In this document: piece by piece, positions 8,366 to 16,225 of the stretch | How the letters are laid out: each line of letters starts with the position of its first letter | Position numbering within the stretch: position 1 is the first letter of the stretch | NCBI GenBank assembly: GCA_019359315.1 | Contig: JAHHHO010000007.1 | Coordinates: 79,874-143,873, forward strand | Direction of reading: 5' to 3' | Length of the DNA stretch: 64,000 nucleotides | From: Myxacorys californica WJT36-NPBG1 | GTDB lineage: Bacteria > Cyanobacteriota > Cyanobacteriia > Leptolyngbyales > Leptolyngbyaceae | Position numbers and translations under genes: made by a program | Notes under the pieces: generated by a model | Seen by the model: only the letters and a program-made list of their open reading frames with translations | Told to the model about the DNA's origin: nothing | Database searches by the model: none

Positions 8366-9664
8366 CTAGTGGGCTGCTTTACCCATCGGACGATGAACAA
8401 TCGTTTCTACCACTCTACGCCGATCGCTAAAGTTGATGCCGACCAAACGCACGTAATTGGCTTCGTGTTCGCCAAGACACGCTTCGAGAGCCGATAATGC
8501 GCCCGCTCCATCATCTTGAAACATGCCGTAACAGTTCCACGAATTCATCCGAAATCGGCGTTCATCAACATACTCAATGCCTAGTCGTAGCCCTTGTCCT
8601 AAAATTTGATTCACCTGGCTGACAAGCTCTGGGCTTAGACGAGTACCAGAAGACTGTCCGTTATAACTCGCAGTCGGAGTACGATTGGTCGGAGGAGCCG
8701 CTGGTTTTGGTGATGAATTCGTTGGAGGTTGGGTCGGTTCAGAACGATGCGCCACCATGTTAATCTCACCTAATCCGCGATTACCGATCGTTTGATTGTA
8801 TTCCTCAACCAGGCGCAATTCTTGCAGACGCTTCTGTTCGCGTACCAATGCCTGACCGACTTCGATCAAGTGAGGCAAACTAAAATCGGGTTTACGGAAT
8901 TCTGGCGGCGCTTGCTTGCTGTTGACCACGCGCTGAGAAATTCGATTCACGCCAACTTCCTGAATTAGCTGTTGAATTTGCTCATCGTAGAGCCGCGATC
9001 GCAGTGCACCATAGAAGTCGATCGCTTGCTCAGGAAATGTATCGACCAGCTTCTCAATGTCTCTGTGAGCGACCTGATCAACCTCAAAAATGCCACTCAC
9101 AATTCCAATGCGATCGGCGCGATCGGGTTCCCAATAAAACTTGTCCATTCGCCCATCTCGAACGAGTGGAGCGTACAACGTCGCTAAGTCATTTCCCGTC
9201 ACGATGATTGGAATGCGCTGCGTTGGATCGGTGTTGTAACTTCCAGGAAGCTGGACGTTGGTTGGATTGTCGGCAATGTTCATTAACGTGCCATGAATCA
9301 GTTGAGTGTTCACGGTATATTGCGTGAATTGATCCACTCGTCCCATGCCAGCGTCAATATCGTTGATGATTAGAACCGCCATCTTGCCGCGCACCTTCAC
9401 CAGTTCACCCGCTTCTATATATCGCAGTCGCACTAAACGCGCCGGATCGCCAGCATCAGGACTTTCTAACTCCCCTGCCGACATGTAAACCGCTTCTATG
9501 CCCATCTGCTCAAACACCAGGTCGCATTGAAAAGACTTTCCCTCACCTTTGCGCCCGTGGATTCCCAAAAGGAGCGGCACTTTTACATTAGGCAAATTCA
9601 AATAATTCTTTGTGATATGAATCGACAATTTATCTAAAAAGCGAGGAGCGATGTAATAACTCAT
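8366..9664 (-). CDS. rca: Rubisco activase with C-terminal small-subunit-like domain
   Basis: The product has 432 residues from the ATG giving MSYYIAPRFL, the conserved cyanobacterial start; a Met three codons upstream is in frame. The AAA+ core has Walker A GRKGEGKS (residues 37-44), SAGELESPDAGDPA, Walker B VLIINDIDAG (about 97-106) and the IVTGNDLATLYAPLVRDGRM segment with sensor and arginine-finger residues. After a Pro/Thr-rich linker (about 310-345), the last 85 residues form an RbcS-like domain (GIEYVDERRF, SWNCYG, RRRVVETIVHRP), as in cyanobacterial activases. Such proteins remodel inhibited Rubisco using ATP, and the tail recruits them to Rubisco condensates and carboxysomes. No Rubisco genes are nearby. 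Confidence 0.95.
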   Translation of the reverse strand: MSYYIAPRFLDKLSIHITKNYLNLPNVKVPLLLGIHGRKGEGKSFQCDLVFEQMGIEAVYMSAGELESPDAGDPARLVRLRYIEAGELVKVRGKMAVLIINDIDAGMGRVDQFTQYTVNTQLIHGTLMNIADNPTNVQLPGSYNTDPTQRIPIIVTGNDLATLYAPLVRDGRMDKFYWEPDRADRIGIVSGIFEVDQVAHRDIEKLVDTFPEQAIDFYGALRSRLYDEQIQQLIQEVGVNRISQRVVNSKQAPPEFRKPDFSLPHLIEVGQALVREQKRLQELRLVEEYNQTIGNRGLGEINMVAHRSEPTQPPTNSSPKPAAPPTNRTPTASYNGQSSGTRLSPELVSQVNQILGQGLRLGIEYVDERRFRMNSWNCYGMFQDDGAGALSALEACLGEHEANYVRLVGINFSDRRRVVETIVHRPMGKAAH

Positions 9665-9690
9665 AGGAACCATTTAAGAAGAACAAAGCA

Positions 9691-9719
9691 AAGCAGGGTA
9701 AGCCGTCCTTACCCTGCTT
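9691..9719 (-). terminator. strong hairpin between the membrane protein gene and rca
   Basis: A perfect 12-bp stem (9691-9702 with 9708-9719) has a 5-nt loop. On the minus strand it is followed by TTTGCTTTGTTC, a T-rich tail. It lies after the stop of the 9751-10086 gene and just before the rca start, so it separates the two transcripts or attenuates read-through into rca. Confidence 0.7.
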
Positions 9720-9750
9720 CAACAAAGGCTAAATCTGATAATAACCAATC

Positions 9751-10086
9751 TTAGTGGACAGACTGATCAAGCTTTTTAATAGAAGGCATTGACGGAGTTG
9801 AAGAGTCACTTAGATAAATCTTAGCGTCTGCTAATTCCTGCTCTCGCAAGTACTGTACAACCGATTCGTAGGTTTCCTGGTTATATGCGATGTCATGGGG
9901 AATCCGAGTGAGATATCCCATACAATTTCCCATCAGAAAATAAACACTAACCATTGCCGCTGCCGCTGTTGCAACTAGTGTGCCAGCTAGCATCAGAGAG
10001 AATTGTCGCTGCTCAACTGCTTCTTGCATCAGATGCAGTGACCAAGCAACAAGACCGATCGCAATAATTAGAATGGGTATCATCAT
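9751..10086 (-). CDS. small two-helix membrane protein, function unknown
   Basis: The product has 111 residues. Two hydrophobic segments are visible (about residues 2-20, ILIIAIGLVAWSLHL, and 31-52, LMLAGTLVATAAAAMVSVYFL). A soluble tail follows with NQETYESVVQYLREQELADAKIYL. The start has two adjacent Met codons. I do not recognise the family. It is upstream of rca on the same strand, but the strong hairpin between them argues against a simple operon. Confidence 0.6.
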   Translation of the reverse strand: MMIPILIIAIGLVAWSLHLMQEAVEQRQFSLMLAGTLVATAAAAMVSVYFLMGNCMGYLTRIPHDIAYNQETYESVVQYLREQELADAKIYLSDSSTPSMPSIKKLDQSVH

Positions 10087-10217
10087 AATTTACATATCTT
10101 AACAGATAATTAGACAAATTGTCTCTGTCTAGCTATGTAAACAGCACAAGTCCCTATCATAGTACTTGCCGAAAACTGCATGAAGTGATTAAACGACTCT
10201 AGAAGTAGAGTTTTCAG

Positions 10218-10988
10218 CTAAATATCGCGAATCAAAACGTTACGCTCCGTTAAGAATGTCTTAATCTGAGAAACCGTTAGTTCACCGTAATGAAGCAGTG
10301 ATGCCAACAGGGCCGCTTCAGCTTTCCCGTCCGTTAAAGCATCGTAAATATGTTCACAGGTTCCTGCGCCTCCCGACGCAATGACAGGAATTTGCACTTC
10401 TTGAGCGATCGCACGCGTCAAACTAAGGTCATATCCTGCTTTCGTTCCGTCTGCATCCATACTCGTCACGAGTAGTTCTCCAGCTCCCCGTTGTTCTACG
10501 GTTTTCGCCCACGCGATCGCATCAATTCCCGTATTCTCTCGTCCACCTCGTACATAGACATCCCAACCCGGATTAGTCGGATCTGGGCGTCGTCTCGCAT
10601 CAATCGCGACCACAATACACTGATTACCAAACCGCCGACTTGCTTGATTGATAAAATCGGGGTCACGCACTGCCGCCGAATTAATGCTCACCTTATCGGC
10701 TCCAGCCCGCAGCAATTTTTTAATCACGTCTAAGCTGTAAACTCCACCCCCGACAGTTAGTGGAATAAAGACTTGTTCTGCCGTTTTATAAACCACATCG
10801 TAAATCACGTCGCGGTCTTCATGAGTTGCGGTGATATCTAAGAAAACTAATTCATCTGCCCCCGCCTCGTTATAAACCTGAGCAAGCTCAACTGGGTCGC
10901 CAGCATCGCGTAAATCAACAAAATTTATGCCCTTCACAACCCGTCCTGCTTTCACATCCAGGCAAGGCAAGATTCTTTTTGCCAGCAT
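10218..10988 (-). CDS. hisF: imidazole glycerol phosphate synthase, cyclase subunit
   Basis: The 256-residue product is full length for HisF. It shows the (beta/alpha)8-barrel signatures: [16 protein letters not shown] with the catalytic Asp11, [18 protein letters not shown] and [13 protein letters not shown] phosphate-binding loops, VVAIDARR with the second catalytic Asp, and VIASGGAG. With HisH it converts PRFAR and glutamine-derived ammonia into IGP and AICAR, linking histidine and purine synthesis. No other his gene is in the window, which is usual for the scattered his genes of cyanobacteria. Confidence 0.97.
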   Translation of the reverse strand: MLAKRILPCLDVKAGRVVKGINFVDLRDAGDPVELAQVYNEAGADELVFLDITATHEDRDVIYDVVYKTAEQVFIPLTVGGGVYSLDVIKKLLRAGADKVSINSAAVRDPDFINQASRRFGNQCIVVAIDARRRPDPTNPGWDVYVRGGRENTGIDAIAWAKTVEQRGAGELLVTSMDADGTKAGYDLSLTRAIAQEVQIPVIASGGAGTCEHIYDALTDGKAEAALLASLLHYGELTVSQIKTFLTERNVLIRDI

Positions 10989-11130
10989 TGCAGTCTAACC
11001 CTTGAGAAAAGTATGAGTCAGAATCCTACCTCTAACATTGAATGGAGTCTAGCAAGGAAATATTTCTATGCTCTATTAGATGCTCTATTTTTGAAATTTT
11101 TTATTTTTGAAATTTTTAAGACGGTTGAGC

Positions 11131-11703
11131 TTAATTTCGGCTTATTGGAATTCGATAGCGACGCGCTACGTAATTGAAGAACTGATAGTACGCATCAAAC
11201 TGCTGGCTTGGAGCGCTTCCCCGCAAATAGTATTGGACATTTTCGTGAGTTAGAACAAGCGTAAGAGAACTTGTTTGGGCTTCAATATTAGCTTGGAGCC
11301 TCCCTTGAATGCCTTGTTCAGTTGTGAAATTTGCAGGAGGTAGACTGCTCGAACGTTGAGAAGGAACCTGAGTCGGAGGAGCTTTAGAAGAAAAGGGTTT
11401 CGCTAGACGAACCGATGGAGTCGGTGATGAGGCCAATTTAGGCGCTGCTGTTCCAGAATTTTTCGGGACTCGAAGAAAGCTTGCCCATCCACGAATCTCA
11501 ACTTGTTGATTTTGAGGGTTTCTAAAGGCAGCACCATCTCGATTCTCTGGCAAATCAGCCGCTTGCCATCCTGCAGGGTAAGGGAACTCAAATCCATAAC
11601 GAGGATTTCGATACGTTTCCCATCGGTCTGGTAAACCATCCGAGGAGCCGCAGCTAAACAGCGCGATCGCTAAACATGCTCCCCACGCTGTTCTTCTTGA
11701 CAT
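11131..11703 (-). CDS. putative lipoprotein, function unknown
   Basis: The product has 190 residues from ATG 11703. The same frame stays open further upstream, with an alternative ATG at 11751, but the 11703 start places a positively charged n-region (MSRR) directly before a hydrophobic stretch and an LFSC lipobox, the form expected of a lipoprotein signal. The mature part begins with a Gly/Ser linker and YRNPRYGFEFPYPAGW, a motif common in cyanobacterial PsbP-like or stress-response lipoproteins. A Pro/Ser-rich middle and a C-terminal alpha/beta segment ending FNYVARRYRIP follow. A PsbP-like fold is a guess. Confidence 0.7.
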   Translation of the reverse strand: MSRRTAWGACLAIALFSCGSSDGLPDRWETYRNPRYGFEFPYPAGWQAADLPENRDGAAFRNPQNQQVEIRGWASFLRVPKNSGTAAPKLASSPTPSVRLAKPFSSKAPPTQVPSQRSSSLPPANFTTEQGIQGRLQANIEAQTSSLTLVLTHENVQYYLRGSAPSQQFDAYYQFFNYVARRYRIPISRN

Positions 11704-11860
11704 CTGTCTAACGTCGTGTTTCAGGCTCCAATTCCAATTAAATCGATTCATGTTGTAAAGAATTGTAACAATATTGCCGTCATGCTGGTTTTCTGGCTTG
11801 ACAGTCCGAGATTCCCTAGATATTGTTCTTACATACCCGGGTAAAACGACTGAAAGAGAT

Positions 11861-12208
11861 ATGCAAGACAAGCAGAAAGTTACGTTGTATCTTCCACCAG
11901 AACTGCACCGCCAACTAAAAATTGGAGCGGCAGTTGCCTCCGAAGCGATGTCAACCCTTGCGGAGAAGGCGCTCATCTTCTATCTAACTCATCCCGATGT
12001 AGTGGAGCAAGTGGAAGAGGCTCATGGACAAGCGCATCGAGTTTACAACTGTCCCGGATGCACGACCCCTGTTGTCTTGCGGGATGGTGAGTTGGCACCG
12101 CTTGGTCAGCCATCTGAAGTCTTAGTAGAGGAAAGTTTTCCTGTTGCGAAAGTTCAGGTTGGTGCGGCAAGCGAATCCTCCAATCAGGAGACGCTAGTTC
12201 CCTGTTAA
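11861..12208 (+). CDS. ribbon-helix-helix-like small protein
   Basis: The product has 115 residues from ATG 11861, which follows GAAAGAG; 29 extra upstream codons in frame are not family-like. The N-terminus KVTLYLPPELHRQLKI followed by AMSTLAEKALIFYL is the strand-helix-helix pattern of CopG/Arc-type DNA-binding domains. The C-terminal half carries CPGCTTPVVLRDGEL, with a CxxC that could bind metal, and an acidic tail. It is 102 bp upstream of ycf46 on the same strand. A regulatory role is inferred only from the fold. Confidence 0.72.
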   Translation: MQDKQKVTLYLPPELHRQLKIGAAVASEAMSTLAEKALIFYLTHPDVVEQVEEAHGQAHRVYNCPGCTTPVVLRDGELAPLGQPSEVLVEESFPVAKVQVGAASESSNQETLVPC

Positions 12209-12310
12209 GGTTGCTAACTTGGATTGATTAAGTGATTAGCTAAAGTCTTCTACAATGTTGGATTGGGAAGCTGGTTATTTTTCTGCGCCGTTTCAGGTAG
12301 GTCAGTGGCT

Positions 12311-13819
12311 ATGCAAGAAGAGCTAAATATTCTCGTACAGGCTCAATATCCTCTAATTTATCTAGTGACCTCCGAAGAGGAGCGGGCAGAGCAAACGATC
12401 GCCGCGATCGCACAAGCCAAGCCCCACCGTCGAGTCTTTTTGTGGACTGTCACTCACGGCATCGTTGAGTACGGGCAGCCTCGCAATGTCACTCAGCACA
12501 ATACGGTTTCTCCTGAAGCTGCGATTGAATGGGTGATGAGACAAAGAGAGCCTGGACTCTTTGTTTTCAAAGATTTGCACCCTTTCATTGACTCTCCTGC
12601 GGTGAAGCGATGGTTGCGTGACGCGATCGCAAGCTTCAAAGGCACTCAGAAGTCGATCCTGTTGATGTCTCCGGTTCAAGAAGTTCCTATTGAGCTTGAG
12701 AAAGAGGTAGTGGTCATCGATTTTGCGATGCCTAATATGTCAGAACTCGATCAAGTCCTGACAAGCCAACTCGATCTGACCCGCGCCCGGCGAATCACAA
12801 CGGAGACTCGCGAAAAGCTTTTGAAAGCGGCACTAGGTTTAACTCGTGACGAAGCGGAGAAAGTTTATCGCAAGGCGTATGTCACTACGGGGCGCTTGAC
12901 CGAAGAAGAGGTTGATATTGTTCTTTCTGAGAAGAAGCAGCTTATTCGTCGCAACGGCATCCTAGAGTTCATGGAGGAGGATGAGACGATCGAGTCGGTC
13001 GGTGGTTTGGAAGAGCTAAAGCGTTGGCTAAAGCAGCGCTCTAACGCCTTTACAGAGCGAGCACGCGAGTATGGGTTGCCTCAACCAAAAGGAATGCTGA
13101 TTTTAGGGGTTCCAGGGTGCGGTAAATCCTTGATTGCGAAAACCACTTCTCGTCTGTGGGGACTGCCATTAATTCGACTCGATATGGGTCGGGTGTACGA
13201 CGGGTCGATGGTGGGTCGCTCCGAAGCGAACTTACGGAACGCTCTGAAAACTGCCGAGTCGATCTCTCCAGCTATCCTCTTTATTGATGAGATGGATAAA
13301 GCGTTTGCAGGCAGTACTGGGTCATCCGACTCAGATGGTGGAACGTCTAGCCGGATCTTCGGTTCCTTCCTCACCTGGATGCAAGAGAAAACCTCTCCTG
13401 TTTTCGTGATGGCGACCGCAAACCGAGTCGAGCGGCTTCCGGGTGAGTTTCTGCGGAAGGGACGCTTTGATGAAATCTTCTTCGTTGACTTGCCAACCGC
13501 CGAAGAGCGCAAAGAAATTTTCAATATTCACCTCGTGAAGCGTCGTCGAGACATTACTCGCTTTGATTTAGATCAGCTAGCCAATGTATGTGACGGCTTC
13601 TCGGGGGCAGAAATTGAGCAAGCGTTAGTCGCTGCAATGTATGACGCTTTTGCTCAAGACCGCGAGTTTACCCAACTGGATATTATTGCGGCATGTCGAG
13701 CCACGATGCCGCTATCCAAGACAATGACCGAGCAGGTAACAGCCCTACGGGACTGGGCTAGGCAGCGAGCGCGACCTGCAGCGTCCTCAGTTGCTGAGTA
13801 TCAGCGACTTGAGTTCTAA
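12311..13819 (+). CDS. ycf46: Ycf46-type AAA ATPase
   Basis: The product has 502 residues from ATG 12311; a longer frame starting at 12263 adds 16 residues that do not match the family. The N-terminal ~220 residues form a degenerate nucleotide-binding-like domain. The AAA module has Walker A GVPGCGKS (266-273), Walker B ILFIDEMD (322-329), RIFGSFLTWMQE and the sensor region FLRKGRFDEIFFVDLP. The length equals that of plastid and cyanobacterial Ycf46. The Synechocystis homologue has been linked to regulation of inorganic-carbon use. The ycf35 gene lies 154 bp downstream, and the RHH-like gene upstream may share the transcript. Confidence 0.93.
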   Translation: MQEELNILVQAQYPLIYLVTSEEERAEQTIAAIAQAKPHRRVFLWTVTHGIVEYGQPRNVTQHNTVSPEAAIEWVMRQREPGLFVFKDLHPFIDSPAVKRWLRDAIASFKGTQKSILLMSPVQEVPIELEKEVVVIDFAMPNMSELDQVLTSQLDLTRARRITTETREKLLKAALGLTRDEAEKVYRKAYVTTGRLTEEEVDIVLSEKKQLIRRNGILEFMEEDETIESVGGLEELKRWLKQRSNAFTERAREYGLPQPKGMLILGVPGCGKSLIAKTTSRLWGLPLIRLDMGRVYDGSMVGRSEANLRNALKTAESISPAILFIDEMDKAFAGSTGSSDSDGGTSSRIFGSFLTWMQEKTSPVFVMATANRVERLPGEFLRKGRFDEIFFVDLPTAEERKEIFNIHLVKRRRDITRFDLDQLANVCDGFSGAEIEQALVAAMYDAFAQDREFTQLDIIAACRATMPLSKTMTEQVTALRDWARQRARPAASSVAEYQRLEF

Positions 13820-13973
13820 AAGCTTTCTCCTGCTCCCAACAGGAGGAAAGGCTGGTTCCATGCGCCAGCAGCCAAACAAGCAATTAGGCTTCAGGTTTCC
13901 ACTGAACGCTGATTGCGATTCTCAACAAGCAAAACGTTGTCGTTGTATTCAACTTTCCACGGAGGAAACCCTA

Positions 13974-14327
13974 ATGTCTCACTTTAGCACTCTACGCACC
14001 AAGATTACTGAATCCGAAATCCTCACGTCCTCTCTGCGTGATTTGGGTATTTCGACCAAGACCGACGCTGATGTTCGTGGCTACAACGGACAGCGTGTTC
14101 GCGCTGACATTGTTGCTGTCCTCGAAGGCGAATACGATTTGGGCTGGTCTCGCAACGCAGATGGTTCCTTCGACTTGATTGCTGATCTCTGGGGTGTTGC
14201 CAAGAAGCACAACCAGACTGAATTGATCAACTCGATCAACCAGAAGTATGCTGTGAACAAGACCTTGGCTGAAGTGAAGCGCCCCGGATTGCAAAACGCT
14301 AACGTCAAGTTGGTTGTTCAAAAGTAG
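13974..14327 (+). CDS. ycf35: Ycf35 (DUF1257) protein
   Basis: The product has 117 residues from ATG 13974, preceded by GGAGGAAA, a strong ribosome binding site. The longer open frame from 13791 overlaps ycf46 and is not part of the protein. The family's conserved blocks are present: MSHFSTLRTKI, LRDLGI, VRGYNGQ, DLGWSRNADGSFDLIADLWG, and a C-terminal region rich in basic residues. Ycf35 is conserved in cyanobacteria and red-lineage plastids but its function is not established. Adjacency to ycf46 and a terminator directly after it suggest that ycf46-ycf35 is a transcription unit. Confidence 0.93.
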   Translation: MSHFSTLRTKITESEILTSSLRDLGISTKTDADVRGYNGQRVRADIVAVLEGEYDLGWSRNADGSFDLIADLWGVAKKHNQTELINSINQKYAVNKTLAEVKRPGLQNANVKLVVQK

Positions 14328-14351
14328 TTTCTCTGCGCGTTCCCAAGCTGG

Positions 14352-14380
14352 CGGGTTAACTTAGAGTTAGCCCGTTTTTT
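14352..14380 (+). terminator. rho-independent terminator after ycf35
   Basis: A 9-bp stem (CGGGTTAAC at 14352-14360 with GTTAGCCCG at 14366-14374, one wobble) has a 5-nt loop and is followed immediately by six Ts. It lies 25 bp after the ycf35 stop codon. Confidence 0.88.
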
Positions 14381-14412
14381 GTGTCAAAATGGCACTGCTG
14401 TGAGGATTCGCT

Positions 14413-15279
14413 ATGGTTGACTTATTGTTAGATACTGAGATCCGCCGCATTATTCGAGCTTGCGGACAACACGCAAAGTATCTTGCAACCCAAAGGTTTG
14501 ACGTTTCTGAAAAGGGTCCTGATGATTTTGTCACGAGCGTCGATCAGGCTCTTGATCGTAAACTCACCGAGCAATTCACTACCCTTTTTCCTCAAGACTA
14601 CATTGTTTCAGAGGAGAATCCCACCTCAAGACCTCACTTTCAGCAGGATCAGCGCCTTTGGTGTATTGATCCGTTAGACGGAACCAAGGATTTTATTCAG
14701 GGCGATCGCAACTATTCAGTTTTAGTTGGCGTTCTAGAGAAGAATGCGGGTTCTCCGGGGTCAGCAATGCCAAGCGCTGGATGGATTTATGCTCCGGAGT
14801 ATGACCTGATGTATCACAGTACGCCAGAATCAGGAATTTGGCGTACTCAAGGGGATGCTGATCCTAAGTTGCTGAACCCTGTGGCATCCTCTCGGTTCGA
14901 TCGTCCTAAAGTAATGATTGGAGAAATCGATTTTGCCAACTTTGGAAGTGCGCTTAGTCAAGCAATTCCAGAAATTGAATTTGTGCGCGCTCCGGGTAGC
15001 TTCGGATTAAAAGTCGTGAGTGCCGCCCTAGGAGAAGCAGATTTGTATGTGTATTTCAACAAGCGAGTGAAGGTTTGGGACACAGTCGCCTCCATTGCAA
15101 TCGCGCAGGCCGCTGGACTGGTTTGCTGCGATTTAGAGGGGCAACCGATCAGCTATGCATCTGATCAGATTAATTTAGAAACTTTAGCTCATCATCAATC
15201 CATCGTAATTGGATGGGCATCCTATGTAGAGTTACTACTTCCTCGCTTGAGGAGTGCGATGTTATCGGCTGCTCCCTAG
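14413..15279 (+). CDS. inositol monophosphatase family phosphatase (CysQ/3'(2'),5'-bisphosphate nucleotidase-like)
   Basis: The product has 288 residues. The metal-binding signatures of the Li-sensitive phosphatase family are intact: VTSVDQALD, VSEENP (Glu near 67-68), CIDPLDGTKDFIQG (Asp86, Asp89) and, near the C-terminus, KVWDTVASIAIAQAAG. The TKDFIQGDRNYSV segment resembles CysQ-type 3'(2'),5'-bisphosphate nucleotidases more than true inositol monophosphatases, so hydrolysis of PAP from sulfate assimilation is likely but not proven. The gene follows the ycf35 terminator and so has its own promoter. Confidence 0.88.
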   Translation: MVDLLLDTEIRRIIRACGQHAKYLATQRFDVSEKGPDDFVTSVDQALDRKLTEQFTTLFPQDYIVSEENPTSRPHFQQDQRLWCIDPLDGTKDFIQGDRNYSVLVGVLEKNAGSPGSAMPSAGWIYAPEYDLMYHSTPESGIWRTQGDADPKLLNPVASSRFDRPKVMIGEIDFANFGSALSQAIPEIEFVRAPGSFGLKVVSAALGEADLYVYFNKRVKVWDTVASIAIAQAAGLVCCDLEGQPISYASDQINLETLAHHQSIVIGWASYVELLLPRLRSAMLSAAP

Positions 15280-15461
15280 TTGCCTGTGTTCTCTCCAATT
15301 TCTGAGCAGTTCGGCTGATCCGTCAATCTCTGGACCATCAGAACGGACTCAATTTGCCATTTGGTAAATTGGTGGGCGTTTTGGCATATAGATATAGTGT
15401 CTACATAGACATGTTTGACGAGTGACCCTCTACCATACACGTCCATCTCTGAAGATCTGTC

Positions 15462-16151
15462 ATGCAGACTGAAGCTTTCAGTGAGTTATTTCCATTATTG
15501 GCAGCGGCCAATCCAGAAACGCTGGATTGGCTACTATCCGTTGCGACTGAGCACGAGTACCCAACTGGCAGAGCCGTTTTGATGGAAGATGCCTGGGGAA
15601 ATGCAGTTTATTTTGTTGTATCGGGCTGGGTAAAAGTTCGACGGCACTCTGGCACCGGGGAAGACGTTTCCACACTGGCTATTCTAGGTCGGGGTGATTT
15701 CTTTGGAGAAATGGCAATTCTAGATGAATCGCCTCGCTCAACAGATGTGATTGCGCTCTCTGATGTACATTTACTTAGTATTTCCGCTCAACGATTCATT
15801 CAAACCCTGTTTAAAGATCCTCAACTTCATCACCGGATGCTGCAATTGATGGTGAGACGCTTGCGGCAAACTAATATCCGCTTTCAGCTTCGCAATCAAC
15901 CGCCTGCTGTGAAGTTAGTCAACACCTTATCTTTGCTCGGAGAAAACTACGGCGATAAGATTGGTGAGGGAGCAGACATCTTTAATATTCCAGCCAAGGA
16001 TTTAGCGGATGTTACAGATATCACCGTTGAGGAAGCGACGAAGATTCTAGAAAAGCTGAGTGACAAAGGGTGGCTCAAAGTAAATACAGAGCAACAGATT
16101 ATCTCCCTAATGAATCTCAAACAGTTAAATCAACTGCGGACTAAGCGGTGA
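15462..16151 (+). CDS. Crp/Fnr-family transcription regulator
   Basis: The product has 229 residues, the normal family length. The N-terminal cyclic-nucleotide-binding-like jelly roll (about 15-125) includes GRAVLMEDAWGNAVYFVVSGWVKV and GRGDFFGEMAILDESPRSTDV, close to the cNMP-binding cassette. A long dimerisation helix (HHRMLQLMVRRLRQTN) leads to a winged helix-turn-helix (about 150-215), with DLADVTDITVEEATKILEKL as the recognition region. This DNA-binding part differs from NtcA. It is followed 74 bp later by the M61 protease gene on the same strand. Ligand and targets are unknown. Confidence 0.9.
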   Translation: MQTEAFSELFPLLAAANPETLDWLLSVATEHEYPTGRAVLMEDAWGNAVYFVVSGWVKVRRHSGTGEDVSTLAILGRGDFFGEMAILDESPRSTDVIALSDVHLLSISAQRFIQTLFKDPQLHHRMLQLMVRRLRQTNIRFQLRNQPPAVKLVNTLSLLGENYGDKIGEGADIFNIPAKDLADVTDITVEEATKILEKLSDKGWLKVNTEQQIISLMNLKQLNQLRTKR

Positions 16152-16225
16152 TAGAGAAATTGAAATGAGGCATGATAGGGGATAGAACTCTCTATTGTTG
16201 TTCTCTACTACTGTGGGGTAAATTT

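Noticed and set aside
11704..11976. N-terminal extension of the lipoprotein gene
   Set aside because: The extra 91 residues run over the divergent promoter and start of the RHH-like gene and would bury the lipoprotein signal.
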